A stretch of DNA of 64,000 nucleotides from Flavobacterium pectinovorum (GTDB lineage Bacteria > Bacteroidota > Bacteroidia > Flavobacteriales > Flavobacteriaceae): NCBI RefSeq assembly GCF_022802975.1, contig NZ_JAFEVZ010000005.1, forward strand, positions 124,001 through 188,000, given 5' to 3'. Shown piece by piece: positions 9,246-18,021 of this stretch; the stretch's first letter is position 1; each line of letters begins with the position of its first letter. The notes beneath the pieces are model-generated. The model ran no database searches. It was not told the DNA's origin and saw only the letters and a program-made list of their open reading frames with translations. Both the position numbers and the translations under genes were made by a program.

Positions 9246-9980
9246 CTATTTTAATTTTCCAATTCTTAGCAACAGTGGAAATGTAACTTTCTTATCATTA
9301 TTTTCCCAGGAAAGCTTCAATTCATCATAAATCAAGTCAATCGGATTTTGATTGTTCTTCGAAATATAATGCTGCACAGACGACCATGTCTGGAGATATC
9401 CTATTAATGCTTCAAAAGTCCAAATGAATTGATTTTGAAATCTCTTTGCCGTGATTTCATCAAACGGAAATGGAATCGTTTCATAATTTTCATCCAGATA
9501 CTTTCGTTCAGCATCCCAATAAGAACCTATAATATCATAATAAAAATGTCTCAGAATTTTATCTGAATCCGGATTGGTAGAAAATAATCCGTAACCCATG
9601 ACAGCAAAAATGCCTTCGGGCTTTAATATTCTGTAGATTTCTTTATAAAACTTTTCAAAATCAAACCAATGTACAGCCTGTGCCACAACAATCAAATCGA
9701 ATTGCTGATTTTTGAACGAAGTCTTTTCTGCAGATTCTTTACTGTAGCTTATATTATCAGCCTGAATCGCATTATCGAGTTGCTTTTGACTAATATCTGT
9801 AGCAAATACTTTTTTGAAACGAGTAGAAAGCTTATGCGCTACCTGACCGTTTCCTGTAGCAATGTCAAGTGCAATTGATTTATCATTAACAAATGAAACC
9901 ACAAAATCAATCATTGCCTCAGGATATTGCGGACGAAATTTAGAATAGTCAACTGCTTGTTTTGAAAAATTATCCTTCAT
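9246..9980 (-). CDS. Class I SAM-dependent methyltransferase
   Basis: The 244-residue protein has motif I ALDIATGNGQVA (about residues 38-49), an acidic residue at the end of the second strand (FATDIS), and motif IV DLIVVAQAVHWFD, followed by the post-motif helix with LKPEG. It belongs to the Methyltransf_11 type acting on small molecules. The substrate cannot be read from sequence. It is the first gene of a probable pair with ruvX. Confidence 0.85.
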   Translation of the reverse strand: MKDNFSKQAVDYSKFRPQYPEAMIDFVVSFVNDKSIALDIATGNGQVAHKLSTRFKKVFATDISQKQLDNAIQADNISYSKESAEKTSFKNQQFDLIVVAQAVHWFDFEKFYKEIYRILKPEGIFAVMGYGLFSTNPDSDKILRHFYYDIIGSYWDAERKYLDENYETIPFPFDEITAKRFQNQFIWTFEALIGYLQTWSSVQHYISKNNQNPIDLIYDELKLSWENNDKKVTFPLLLRIGKLK

Positions 9981-10059
9981 GAGTTATATTTTCGAATTGA
10001 TATTCTAAAAGTACAACTTTTCTATTTTAATCATCTTTTAATAAATACATAAAACTCAA

Positions 10060-10091
10060 AAAATCCGCCCTGAAAATTCAAAACGGATTTT
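10060..10091 (-). terminator. Terminator after the PAS-domain gene
   Basis: 8-bp arms (10060-10067 and 10084-10091) around a 16-base loop; on the minus strand the hairpin ends in a run of T. Confidence 0.65.
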
Positions 10092-10135
10092 TAACCAAAA
10101 ATTAAAACAACTAAAAATTTTATTATAAAGTATTA

Positions 10136-10765
10136 TTACCTGCCAAACAACCTGCTAAAAAAACCTCTTTCCTCTTCTTCATCTTCTGCCTTCATTTCGT
10201 AATTAGCAAATTTTGACTGTGCTTTTTCATGTTCATAAATCAGCTCCTTAATATATTCAACATAAGTTCTCTTTTTTTCTTCCAGGAATCCGATTAAATA
10301 TTTCTCACTAAACTCAACGCCGCTTGCTGCCTCAATTTGCAGTAACTTTTTATAAAGAGGTTCAATATGCAGTGAAATAACTTCCTGAGGTACAGCCTGT
10401 CTTCTTCCGAAATAATTAACAATCACACCGTTTTCATCTTTTGCAATTTCAAAATCAGTAATTACCCAATAATATCTTCCTGATTTTGCTAAGTTTTTCA
10501 CGATAGCATGAAAGTTTTTTCCGTTTTTAAGATTTTCCCAAAGCACTTTAAAAATAACTTTTGGCATATCCGGATGCCGAATAATATTATGTGGCTGTCC
10601 CATTAGCTCATAATCTTCATAACCACAAACGTCAACAAAAACTTCATTAGCATATTCTATAATACCAAAAGCATTTGTTTTACTCATAATTACTTGTGTT
10701 TTGTCCCACGTGACTTCTTTATCAACGATTGGTACCCGGGTCTGAAACTGATTCTCCTGATTCAT
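10136..10765 (-). CDS. Stand-alone Aer-like PAS domain protein
   Basis: A 209-residue soluble protein. Residues about 20-130 form a PAS domain with FVDVCGYEDYELMGQPHN, IIRHPDMP and the following NG-x-F-x-x-I-VKN segment, very like the FAD-binding PAS domain of the E. coli redox sensor Aer. The remainder (130-209) is helical and charged with an acidic stretch EDEEEER near the C-terminus. No HAMP, chemoreceptor, kinase or GGDEF domain is present, so the output partner is unknown. It is monocistronic with a terminator behind it. The domain call is firm; redox or energy sensing is inferred from similarity to Aer. Confidence 0.8.
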   Translation of the reverse strand: MNQENQFQTRVPIVDKEVTWDKTQVIMSKTNAFGIIEYANEVFVDVCGYEDYELMGQPHNIIRHPDMPKVIFKVLWENLKNGKNFHAIVKNLAKSGRYYWVITDFEIAKDENGVIVNYFGRRQAVPQEVISLHIEPLYKKLLQIEAASGVEFSEKYLIGFLEEKKRTYVEYIKELIYEHEKAQSKFANYEMKAEDEEEERGFFSRLFGR

Positions 10766-10842
10766 TTTTTGGCTTGATTAATTTAAAACTATATTTCAAT
10801 TCCTTAATTTGTCTCAGGAATTATTAAACAAAATTAACGTGA

Positions 10843-10869
10843 ATAAAAATCATGAAATCTGATTTTTAT
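10843..10869. repeat. 10-bp dyad upstream of dapD
   Basis: Perfect inverted repeat ATAAAAATCA / TGATTTTTAT (10843-10852, 10860-10869) with a 7-base spacer, between the divergent PAS gene and dapD. It could be an operator or a weak hairpin; no T-run follows on either strand. Confidence 0.4.
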
Positions 10870-10981
10870 CATGTAGTAATATTAAAAAAATTACATTTTT
10901 AGAAACGTTTCAGACCAAACTAACTTTTCAAATTACACACAAAAAGTTAAATATGTAACATTTTCAAATTGAATTACCTTT

Positions 10982-11009
10982 TTGATTTTACCTAAATACG
11001 CTATCTTTG
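10982..11009 (+). promoter_or_regulatory. Flavobacterial promoter of dapD
   Basis: TTG (10982-10984), 17 bases, TATCTTTG (11002-11009): a full match to the Bacteroidota consensus, 16 bases before the dapD ATG. Confidence 0.8.
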
Positions 11010-11025
11010 CCAAAAATTTAAACTT

Positions 11026-11841
11026 ATGAGTTCTTTACAAATTATAATTGAACAAGCTTGGGAAAACAGAGCTTTATTACAAGAAACTGCAACTACTGAT
11101 GCTATTAGAGAAGTTATCGAATTATTAGATTCCGGAAAACTTCGTGTTGCTGAACCAAAAGGTGACGGATGGCAGGTTAACGAATGGGTAAAAAAAGCAG
11201 TGGTAATGTATTTCCCTATTCAAAAAATGGAAACCTGGGAAGCTGGAATCTTCGAATATAATGACAAAATGTTATTAAAAAGAGATTATGCCGAAAAAGG
11301 AGTTCGTGTAGTTCCGGGAGCATCTGCCCGTTATGGTTCTTACATTTCAAGCGGTGTAATTATGATGCCAAGTTATGTAAACATTGGTGCTTATGTTGAT
11401 GCCGGAACAATGGTTGATACGTGGGCAACAGTTGGTAGCTGTGCTCAAATTGGAAAAGACGTTCACTTAAGTGGTGGTGTTGGTATTGGTGGCGTTTTAG
11501 AGCCATTACAAGCTGCTCCTGTTATCATTGAAGATGGTGTTTTTGTAGGTTCTCGTTGTATTGTAGTAGAAGGTGTTCACGTAGGCAAAGAAGCTGTTTT
11601 AGGTGCAAATGTATGTTTGACTGCTTCTACTAAAATTATTGACGTTACCGGTGATGAGCCTGTAGAAATGAAAGGTTTTGTACCTGCACGTTCTGTAGTA
11701 ATCCCTGGAAGTTATACTAAAAAATTCGCAGCGGGTGAGTTTCAGGTTCCATGTGCTTTAATTATTGGTACTCGTAAACCATCTACTGATTTAAAAACTT
11801 CATTAAATAATGCTTTACGTGAATATGACGTAGCGGTATAA
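11026..11841 (+). CDS. dapD: 2,3,4,5-tetrahydropyridine-2,6-dicarboxylate N-succinyltransferase
   Basis: The 271-residue protein has an N-terminal helical region and a left-handed beta-helix built from hexapeptide repeats (about residues 100-240; e.g. GAYVDAGTMVDTWATVGSC). It succinylates tetrahydrodipicolinate in the lysine and diaminopimelate pathway that feeds peptidoglycan. Length and motifs match DapD closely. A strong promoter precedes it and a terminator follows, so it is probably transcribed alone. Confidence 0.97.
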   Translation: MSSLQIIIEQAWENRALLQETATTDAIREVIELLDSGKLRVAEPKGDGWQVNEWVKKAVVMYFPIQKMETWEAGIFEYNDKMLLKRDYAEKGVRVVPGASARYGSYISSGVIMMPSYVNIGAYVDAGTMVDTWATVGSCAQIGKDVHLSGGVGIGGVLEPLQAAPVIIEDGVFVGSRCIVVEGVHVGKEAVLGANVCLTASTKIIDVTGDEPVEMKGFVPARSVVIPGSYTKKFAAGEFQVPCALIIGTRKPSTDLKTSLNNALREYDVAV

Positions 11842-11859
11842 TTTAAATTTCAATATTTT

Positions 11860-11899
11860 AAAATTCCAAATTCCAAACTATACAGGAATTTGGAATTTT
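11860..11899 (+). terminator. Terminator after dapD
   Basis: 15-bp inverted repeat (11860-11874 and 11885-11899) with a 10-base loop and a T-rich 3' end. Confidence 0.75.
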
Positions 11900-11971
11900 T
11901 TATTTTAAAACTAATCTTAAATTGATTTTTTTTGCTTCAATTTGTACTCTCTTAAAAGACTCAATTTCTAC

Positions 11972-13030
11972 ATGAAGATACTTGTAATTCAACAAAAAAT
12001 GATTGGCGATGTGTTAGCTAGTTCGGCTATTTGTAATACGTTAAAAAATGAATACCCAACAGCACAAATAGATTATTTAATTTATCCGTTTACCAGTCCG
12101 GTTGTTGAAAACAATCCAAATATTGACAATCTTATACTTTTTACAGAGGAAGCTAAAAAAAGTAAAATTGAACTTTTGAAATTTTGTCTTAAAGTTAGAA
12201 AAACAAAATATGATATTATTGTAGATGCCTACGGAAAGCTTGAAAGCAATATGATTGTTGCCTTATCCGGAGCTAAAACAAAAATCGGTTTTTACAAATC
12301 GTACACTAATCTTATTTACACAAATACCGTTAAAGAACTCTCTGTACCTAAAACAACTGCAGGATTAGCTCTTGAAAACAGAATGCTTTTGTTAGAGTCA
12401 TTTGACCTGAAAAAAGCATCAAAAGTTAAACCAGAAATCTTCCTGAAAGAATCTGAAATTGAAAACGGAAAACAAATTCTGATTCAGAACCAAATTGATT
12501 TTTCTAAAAAAATATACATGATTGGGGTTTTGGGAAGCGGAACAACGAAAACCTATCCAAGTAACTATATGGCTGAACTTTTGGATAAAATTGTTTTGGA
12601 AACGAATGCTACATTATTATTCAATTACATTCCTTCTCAATTAAAAGAAGCACAGGTAATTTTTGATTTGTGCCAGCCTGAGACACAAAAAAACATCAAA
12701 ATAGATATTGTTCCCAAATCTATCAGAGAGTTTTTATCGATTACCTATCATTGTGATGCCTTAATTGGTAATGAAGGCGGAGCTGTAAATATGGCAAAAG
12801 CATTAAACAAACCTACATTTACTATTTTTTCGACCTGGATTAAAAAAGAAGCCTGGAATAGTTTTGATGACGGAATAAAAAATGTTTCAGTACATTTAAA
12901 AGACTTAAAACCTGAATTATACGGCGAAAAATCTGCTAAAGAAATGAAAAGTCAGGCTATGGTTTTATATCAGGCTTTTACACCTGATTTAATTATTCCG
13001 AGTTTAGAAGAATATCTGAAAACTAATTAG
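11972..13030 (+). CDS. Glycosyltransferase family 9 (heptosyltransferase-like)
   Basis: A 352-residue protein beginning MKILVIQQKMIGDVLASSA, the family start with the acceptor-site Gly-Asp. The C-terminal half carries GVLGSGTTKTYP and the nucleotide-sugar signature LIGNEGGAVNMAKAL. GT9 enzymes transfer heptose or related sugars to LPS inner core at the cytoplasmic face. The frame is open from a TTG at 11942, but the ATG at 11972 starts at the conserved strand. It is convergent with the GT2 gene at 13023, overlapping it by eight bases. It opens the surface-glycan locus. Confidence 0.87.
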   Translation: MKILVIQQKMIGDVLASSAICNTLKNEYPTAQIDYLIYPFTSPVVENNPNIDNLILFTEEAKKSKIELLKFCLKVRKTKYDIIVDAYGKLESNMIVALSGAKTKIGFYKSYTNLIYTNTVKELSVPKTTAGLALENRMLLLESFDLKKASKVKPEIFLKESEIENGKQILIQNQIDFSKKIYMIGVLGSGTTKTYPSNYMAELLDKIVLETNATLLFNYIPSQLKEAQVIFDLCQPETQKNIKIDIVPKSIREFLSITYHCDALIGNEGGAVNMAKALNKPTFTIFSTWIKKEAWNSFDDGIKNVSVHLKDLKPELYGEKSAKEMKSQAMVLYQAFTPDLIIPSLEEYLKTN

Positions 13031-13835
13031 AATCGATACCAATTGTAGTTTTTACAACTTTATTCTTCTTTGTATTTTCTCTGATTGCGAAGTTTTTCTT
13101 CCATGTTGCCTCATTTACATAACCTCTTGCGTGGTCTAAATGTACCACTATGGCACTATAGCGAATTTGTTTGGATTTCAGGCCTTTATTAAAAAGCCTT
13201 TCACCCAATTCCCTATCCTGCCCTCCGTATTGCATTTCCTGATTGAAGCCGTTGATAAAAACCAAATCTTCTTTCCATCCGGAAGCGTTATGTCCGTTCC
13301 AGGTAGCTTTTGTAGGCGTTACAGCATTTAAAAATTTAGCTAAAAATCCTGAAGCTGATAATTTAGAATTTTTAAATGATTTTTTTAAACCGTGTTGAAT
13401 AAGCCATTTTACATCAAAACAATTCTGAGATAAAATATCGTTTTTGGTAATTGCTTTCGAAATATCCATCGGAAGCATAAAATAACCACCCGAAAGAAAA
13501 TACCCTTTTTCCCTGTATGCTAAATGCGTAGCTACAAAATCTTTCCTCGGAATACAGTCTCCATCTGTAAAAATAAGATAATCCGAATTGGACGCCATTA
13601 TCGCCTTATTCAGAATTTGGGATTTCTGGAAACCGTTATCTTTCTGCCAAACGTGTATCAATGGCATGGAAATCTGGCTTCTTAGAGCATCTAATAATTC
13701 TTTTGTTTTTGGCTTCGAACCGTCATCAGCAATAATAATTTCGAAATTGGTTTCGGTTTGCACACTCAATCCCCAAATGACTTTTTCGAGCCATTCTTCG
13801 GCATTATAGGTACTCATTATTACAGATGCTTTCAT
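13023..13835 (-). CDS. Glycosyltransferase family 2
   Basis: A 270-residue GT-A enzyme: VIMSTYNAEEWLEKVI at the N-terminus, ADDGS near residue 38, the metal-binding FTDGD near residue 88, and a C-terminal GGQDRELGERL segment typical of family 2 galactosyl- or glucosyltransferases. The frame is open back to 13868 via a TTG, but the ATG at 13835 places the conserved first strand at residue 3. It follows the LPS-kinase-like gene on the same strand with a 20-base gap, so they are probably co-transcribed. Confidence 0.87.
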   Translation of the reverse strand: MKASVIMSTYNAEEWLEKVIWGLSVQTETNFEIIIADDGSKPKTKELLDALRSQISMPLIHVWQKDNGFQKSQILNKAIMASNSDYLIFTDGDCIPRKDFVATHLAYREKGYFLSGGYFMLPMDISKAITKNDILSQNCFDVKWLIQHGLKKSFKNSKLSASGFLAKFLNAVTPTKATWNGHNASGWKEDLVFINGFNQEMQYGGQDRELGERLFNKGLKSKQIRYSAIVVHLDHARGYVNEATWKKNFAIRENTKKNKVVKTTIGIDSN

Positions 13836-13855
13836 ATTTTTAGTAGTATCAGTCC

Positions 13856-14617
13856 TTATTTTTTCCAAAACTTTAATGCTTTTTTTATTCTTTTTTTGCG
13901 ATGAAATTTATCTCTGAAAGCTTCTGCTCCGGTAATCATTATTTTTAAAACGTCATTATAAGAAGCTCCGTAAAGTTTGGCATATTCATCACTCATCACT
14001 TCAACAATCTTTCTGTTTGGAGTTAGTTTGGAGAAGTTCAGTATTCTCTGGTTTAGACTCATTTCTTTATGAAATTTCATTCTGTTTAAATCAACCAGAA
14101 AAAAAGAATAAGAACCCGCAGGATTTTTTTTAATCAAAGTATTTCCAGGAGTATGATCTAAAAACTCAATTCCGTTTTGATGCAGATTAAATGTAAATTT
14201 GGTAAACTGCCTCAAAATTATTTCATGCTCGGGATAATCAAAATCGTTGGTTAATTCTCTGAAAGTTAAATCCGGATAAATTTGTTCACAAACATAATAA
14301 CTGTCTAAAAGCACTCCTTTAAAATTTTCAAAATAAGCAATTGGCGCCGGAGTACCTATTTCTTTTTCTACAAGAATATTGGCAAACTCATAAGAACGAC
14401 GTGCTTTTGAAGGTCTGAAAAAAGCGTAAACTATTTTATTTACAAGGTTTGGAACCCTAAAAAATTTTACATTTAGTATTATTTCTCCTAAATCAAAAGT
14501 TTTAATTTTATTTCTCTTTCCATCTACAAACAGCGATCCTTTTGTTTCATAATTCTCTATAGCGTCTCTTATTTCGGCCTTTTTGCTTAGAAAATCAGGA
14601 TGATAAACTTCATGCAT
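13856..14617 (-). CDS. Lipopolysaccharide core kinase-like protein (InaA/WaaP/KdkA type)
   Basis: A 253-residue protein with a reduced protein-kinase-like fold: an N-terminal lobe with a KFFR segment, LDSYYVCEQI hinge, and the catalytic-loop region HQNGIEFLDHTPGNTL (near residue 150) followed by LVDLNR (metal-binding Asp). LPS kinases phosphorylate heptose or Kdo in the inner core. Its position beside GT9 and GT2 genes supports an inner-core role. The exact acceptor is unknown. It is divergent from the rhamnosyltransferase-like gene at 14726. Confidence 0.8.
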   Translation of the reverse strand: MHEVYHPDFLSKKAEIRDAIENYETKGSLFVDGKRNKIKTFDLGEIILNVKFFRVPNLVNKIVYAFFRPSKARRSYEFANILVEKEIGTPAPIAYFENFKGVLLDSYYVCEQIYPDLTFRELTNDFDYPEHEIILRQFTKFTFNLHQNGIEFLDHTPGNTLIKKNPAGSYSFFLVDLNRMKFHKEMSLNQRILNFSKLTPNRKIVEVMSDEYAKLYGASYNDVLKIMITGAEAFRDKFHRKKRIKKALKFWKK

Positions 14618-14725
14618 TTAATTAAGTTTTACGTTTTTTACAAAAGTAACGATTTGAATTTTACTCTTCAAATAATTAATTTAATTTTACACAAAAGTTA
14701 TTTAGTATTTAATAAAATTTCACAG

Positions 14726-15568
14726 ATGTTCGAACACTATCTCATTACCCGATTTAATCTTAAAAATCCTAATTGGGATGTAACCAAAAACAACGAAGAA
14801 CTTCTGACTGATGCCTGGATGGAAGACAGAATGTGGCTTTTTGAAAACTTTTGCCTGCCATCTGTTAAAGCACAAACCAATAAAAACTTTACATGGCTTT
14901 TATATTTAGACACTACAACTTCTGAAAAATATAAAACCAAAATGTTCGATTTAACTTCGGGGATAGAAAATATTAAAGTATTTTTTATCAACGGGATGAA
15001 TGAATTTTATCCTGAAATTAAAAAAGCTATAACAAACGACAAACCCTATCTTATCACCACCCGAATTGATAATGATGACGTAATAAGTTCCTTGTTTATT
15101 GATGAAGTCCAAAAGAAATTTGCATCACAGGATTTTCTGGCTGTAGATGTTATAAAAGGATACTCTTTGCAAATAAAACCTACTTATATTTTAGGCAAAA
15201 AAGAGCATATTTTCAATCCGTTTATCAGTTTGATTGAAAAAAATGAAAACCCAAAAACGGTTTGGTTTAACGACCACACGCAATGGAAAAAAGAGAGCCG
15301 TATTATTCAGGTTACCGATAAAAGGCTTTGGATGTCTATTATTCATGAAAAAAACAAGGTAAACGAATTTGATGGCTATGACAATGTAAAATGGAAAGAT
15401 GTAAATAGCGAATTCATAGTTTCTAAAGAATTGGATGATTTAATATCCCGGAAGATTATTCCTTACAAAGACTGGTATTTTTTGAGTTTAAAAAACATGT
15501 TGTACGTAAAAATGGTTTTATTCAGTAAAACATTAAAGAAATCAATTGGACTCTATAAAGTAAAGTAA
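14726..15568 (+). CDS. Putative rhamnosyltransferase-family glycosyltransferase (PF11316-like)
   Basis: The 280-residue protein starts MFEHYLITRFNL and has DAWMEDRMWLFENFCLPS, FTWLLYLDTTT and TTRIDNDD, the hallmarks of the putative rhamnosyl transferase family; DNDD is the likely metal and sugar-nucleotide site. The frame is open from 14600, but that part overlaps the divergent gene and lacks similarity to the family, so the ATG at 14726 is preferred. The sugar specificity is unproven. A perfect 21-bp hairpin terminates it. Confidence 0.78.
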   Translation: MFEHYLITRFNLKNPNWDVTKNNEELLTDAWMEDRMWLFENFCLPSVKAQTNKNFTWLLYLDTTTSEKYKTKMFDLTSGIENIKVFFINGMNEFYPEIKKAITNDKPYLITTRIDNDDVISSLFIDEVQKKFASQDFLAVDVIKGYSLQIKPTYILGKKEHIFNPFISLIEKNENPKTVWFNDHTQWKKESRIIQVTDKRLWMSIIHEKNKVNEFDGYDNVKWKDVNSEFIVSKELDDLISRKIIPYKDWYFLSLKNMLYVKMVLFSKTLKKSIGLYKVK

Positions 15569-15595
15569 AAGATTTAATACTTGCTCCATAACCTA

Positions 15596-15642
15596 TTTTC
15601 AACAAAAAGCCATTGCATTTAGCAATGGCTTTTTGTTGAAAA
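15596..15642. terminator. Strong terminator between convergent glycosyltransferase genes
   Basis: A perfect 21-bp inverted repeat (15596-15616 and 15622-15642) with a 5-base loop. The arms contain A5 and T5 runs, so it may act on both strands. Confidence 0.85.
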
Positions 15643-15738
15643 TTAATTTCATAAAATTATTACTTTAAAACAATTTGGCAATTATATTATTTAATCCTAC
15701 TACTACCAAAGTTGGTAAAAATAGCTTAAAATGAATTT

Positions 15739-16704
15739 CTAAATCTCTTTCTGGTCAGACATATAAAACTGTGTAATTCTATAATTAAGCTTATCAAAAA
15801 AATGAGGCCTAAAATAAAATTCCAACCGTATATCTTTATTTTTCCATAAAAACTTAAACCATTGACCAAAATTTTTACACATCAAATATTGTTTTGAGAT
15901 TTGAAGGTTAGATTTTAGATTAACATTCATTTTTATATCTTCAAATTTTCTGGTAGGCAAATAATCTAATTTTCTCCATCGTTTAGGATTTATATAATAA
16001 AAATTTTCAAATTGATTATAATTTGTTTCATTTACCGTTACCCATTTTTTAAGAAAATCTTCATTTACTTCATTATTATGTCCCCAATTTTGGAGTTTAC
16101 ATACCAATTCTTCTTCAGTTCGGGCAATTGATTCATGCAAAACTAAATTGTCAAAATAAATCGTCCTTTCATTAGTTCGTCTGGCGCATTTATAATTGGG
16201 GTAATTAGTAGCAAAAACAGACTTCATTGGTTTGTCAACAATAAGAGTTCCTTCTTTTGTATATTTATAAATAATCAACCAAAAACAAGCAAACTGAACT
16301 TTCTTTTTTTCGGGTTCATCAAGGTAATGATCGTACTTTCTCAAATTTGAAACAAAACTCTCAAAATCAATAAAATATTCGTCACTATCTATCTGAATTA
16401 ACCAATTTCCAATGCCCATTTTCAAAGAAAGTAAATAACGTTCTCTGGTGTCGTTTTCTATCGCTGTTAATTCGGGAATATAAAAATTATCTCTATAAAA
16501 TTCAATTTTATTATCGACATCAAATTCTTTCAACCATTCATAGAAAGAATTATCGACATAAAATTCATTTCCAGACCAAGTTAGCTTATTGCTATCTTCA
16601 GCAATAAAAATCTTGTCAGCTGCTTGATATACGGGCGGTATTGATAGTTTCAACTTTTCATAATCATACGAAAGTAAAAAACCTACATGAATTTTTTTCA
16701 TCAT
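15739..16704 (-). CDS. Family 2-like glycosyltransferase
   Basis: A 321-residue protein. The N-terminus (KIHVGFLLSYDYEKLKLSIP) and IFIAEDS resemble the first strands of GT-A enzymes, and QIDSDEYFIDFESF near residue 120 gives a DxD motif. The C-terminal half is rich in aromatic and basic residues and unassigned. It is divergent from the A+T-rich gene block that begins at 17071. The sugar and acceptor are unknown; glycosyltransferase assignment is likely but not certain. Confidence 0.68.
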   Translation of the reverse strand: MMKKIHVGFLLSYDYEKLKLSIPPVYQAADKIFIAEDSNKLTWSGNEFYVDNSFYEWLKEFDVDNKIEFYRDNFYIPELTAIENDTRERYLLSLKMGIGNWLIQIDSDEYFIDFESFVSNLRKYDHYLDEPEKKKVQFACFWLIIYKYTKEGTLIVDKPMKSVFATNYPNYKCARRTNERTIYFDNLVLHESIARTEEELVCKLQNWGHNNEVNEDFLKKWVTVNETNYNQFENFYYINPKRWRKLDYLPTRKFEDIKMNVNLKSNLQISKQYLMCKNFGQWFKFLWKNKDIRLEFYFRPHFFDKLNYRITQFYMSDQKEI

Positions 16705-17070
16705 TTAACTTTTAAATAAATAAAATTCAAATACTAATTGAATTTTATTTCTCTTCAAACATTTGAAAAGCCTTTTTATTATAAGAGTGTCATTATTTAA
16801 AAAGGTTGCTTTGCGTTTTCCATAATAGACCATTTTTTATAAAACAAGCTTATAGTTTCAGCAAAAACAAGAAACAATTCCTATAAAAACAACCTGAAAA
16901 ATAAATTAAAAAAATATTGAAAATTTAAAACCATTAAAAATAAGATATCTAATAACAATAATTAAGTTTTAAACATTTGTTCTTATTTCAGTCCTTATAA
17001 TCAATAAAAAACAAAAAACAAGTAGAATAAAAAACCAATATTTCCTACTTTTGTAGAATATATAAATTTT
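16705..17070. other. A+T-rich divergent spacer, 366 bases
   Basis: No gene seen. It contains a TACTTTTG -7 box (17046-17053) 17 bases before the next gene, without a well-spaced TTG, and an imperfect inverted repeat near 16766-16812. It marks the left side of the most A+T-rich part of the window. Confidence 0.5.
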
Positions 17071-18021
17071 ATGAAAATCTGCTTAATTAGTTTTGATTAC
17101 TGGGGATATGATGAAAAAATCACTCAAGAATTAATAAAAATGGGACATCAGGCTTTTCATATAAAGCTGAGTGATTATAAGTATCACTATAAAAATACTG
17201 GAGAGCGAATTATTAATTCTTTAAACAAAATAATTTTTCAAAAAAATATCAAAAAAATAAAAACAGAAGAATTCATTTTATCAGAATTAAAAAACAAGGG
17301 AAAACAAGATAAAATTATTGTCATAAACCCCGAAAGGATTAGTAAAAATTGCCATGTAAGAATAAAGGAATATTCTAAAAATTACATTGCATACCTTTAC
17401 GACAGTATAGACAGATATGACAATAAAAAATTAATTATTGGAAACAGTTTTGATAAAGTATTTACTTTTGATAAAAAAGACACCAATGACTACAATCTTC
17501 TTTTTTTACCAAATTACATTCATTTGAAAAAAAAGGAATTGAAAACCAAACCTCAATATAAAGTTTTATCCGTTACTTCTATTGACGATAGGTACCCCAT
17601 AATTAATAGTATAACTGACTATTTTGACAGTAATAAAATATCGCATGAGACTATTTTTTTTGGAAAAAGAAAGCCTTACAAACTAAAAAAATCAATTGTA
17701 TTCACAAAAGAAAAACTTTCCCAGAGTCAAATACAAGAAAAAATTGAAAACTCGGAGATAATATTAGATGTATTAAGAGAAAATCAAAATGGACTTAGTT
17801 TTAGAATTTTTGATGCACTGGCACTTGAGAAAAAAATCATAACTACTAACAATTCTATTACTGAATATGATTTTTATAATCCATATAACATACTAGTAAT
17901 AGATGTGAACAAAATAGAAATTCCTAAGGATTTTTTAAATACCGAATATAAAAAAATACCTGATACTATTTACGAAAAATACACGTTAAATAGCTGGATT
18001 ACAAACATATTAGCAGAATGA
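17071..18021 (+). CDS. Putative glycosyltransferase (CgeB-like C-terminus), tandem paralog 1
   Basis: A 316-residue protein. The N-terminal half begins KICLISFDYWGYDEKITQEL with a Rossmann-like strand. The C-terminal part has GLSFRIFDALALEKKIITTN and EYDFYNPYN, like the nucleotide-binding end of GT-B enzymes of the CgeB/Glyco_trans_1_2 group. It is clearly paralogous to the next gene (same GLSFR, EYDFYNP and IPK-FL-T-Y blocks). The stop overlaps the next start as ATGA, implying translational coupling. Codons are strongly A/T-ending. No specific sugar can be named. Confidence 0.65.
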   Translation: MKICLISFDYWGYDEKITQELIKMGHQAFHIKLSDYKYHYKNTGERIINSLNKIIFQKNIKKIKTEEFILSELKNKGKQDKIIVINPERISKNCHVRIKEYSKNYIAYLYDSIDRYDNKKLIIGNSFDKVFTFDKKDTNDYNLLFLPNYIHLKKKELKTKPQYKVLSVTSIDDRYPIINSITDYFDSNKISHETIFFGKRKPYKLKKSIVFTKEKLSQSQIQEKIENSEIILDVLRENQNGLSFRIFDALALEKKIITTNNSITEYDFYNPYNILVIDVNKIEIPKDFLNTEYKKIPDTIYEKYTLNSWITNILAE

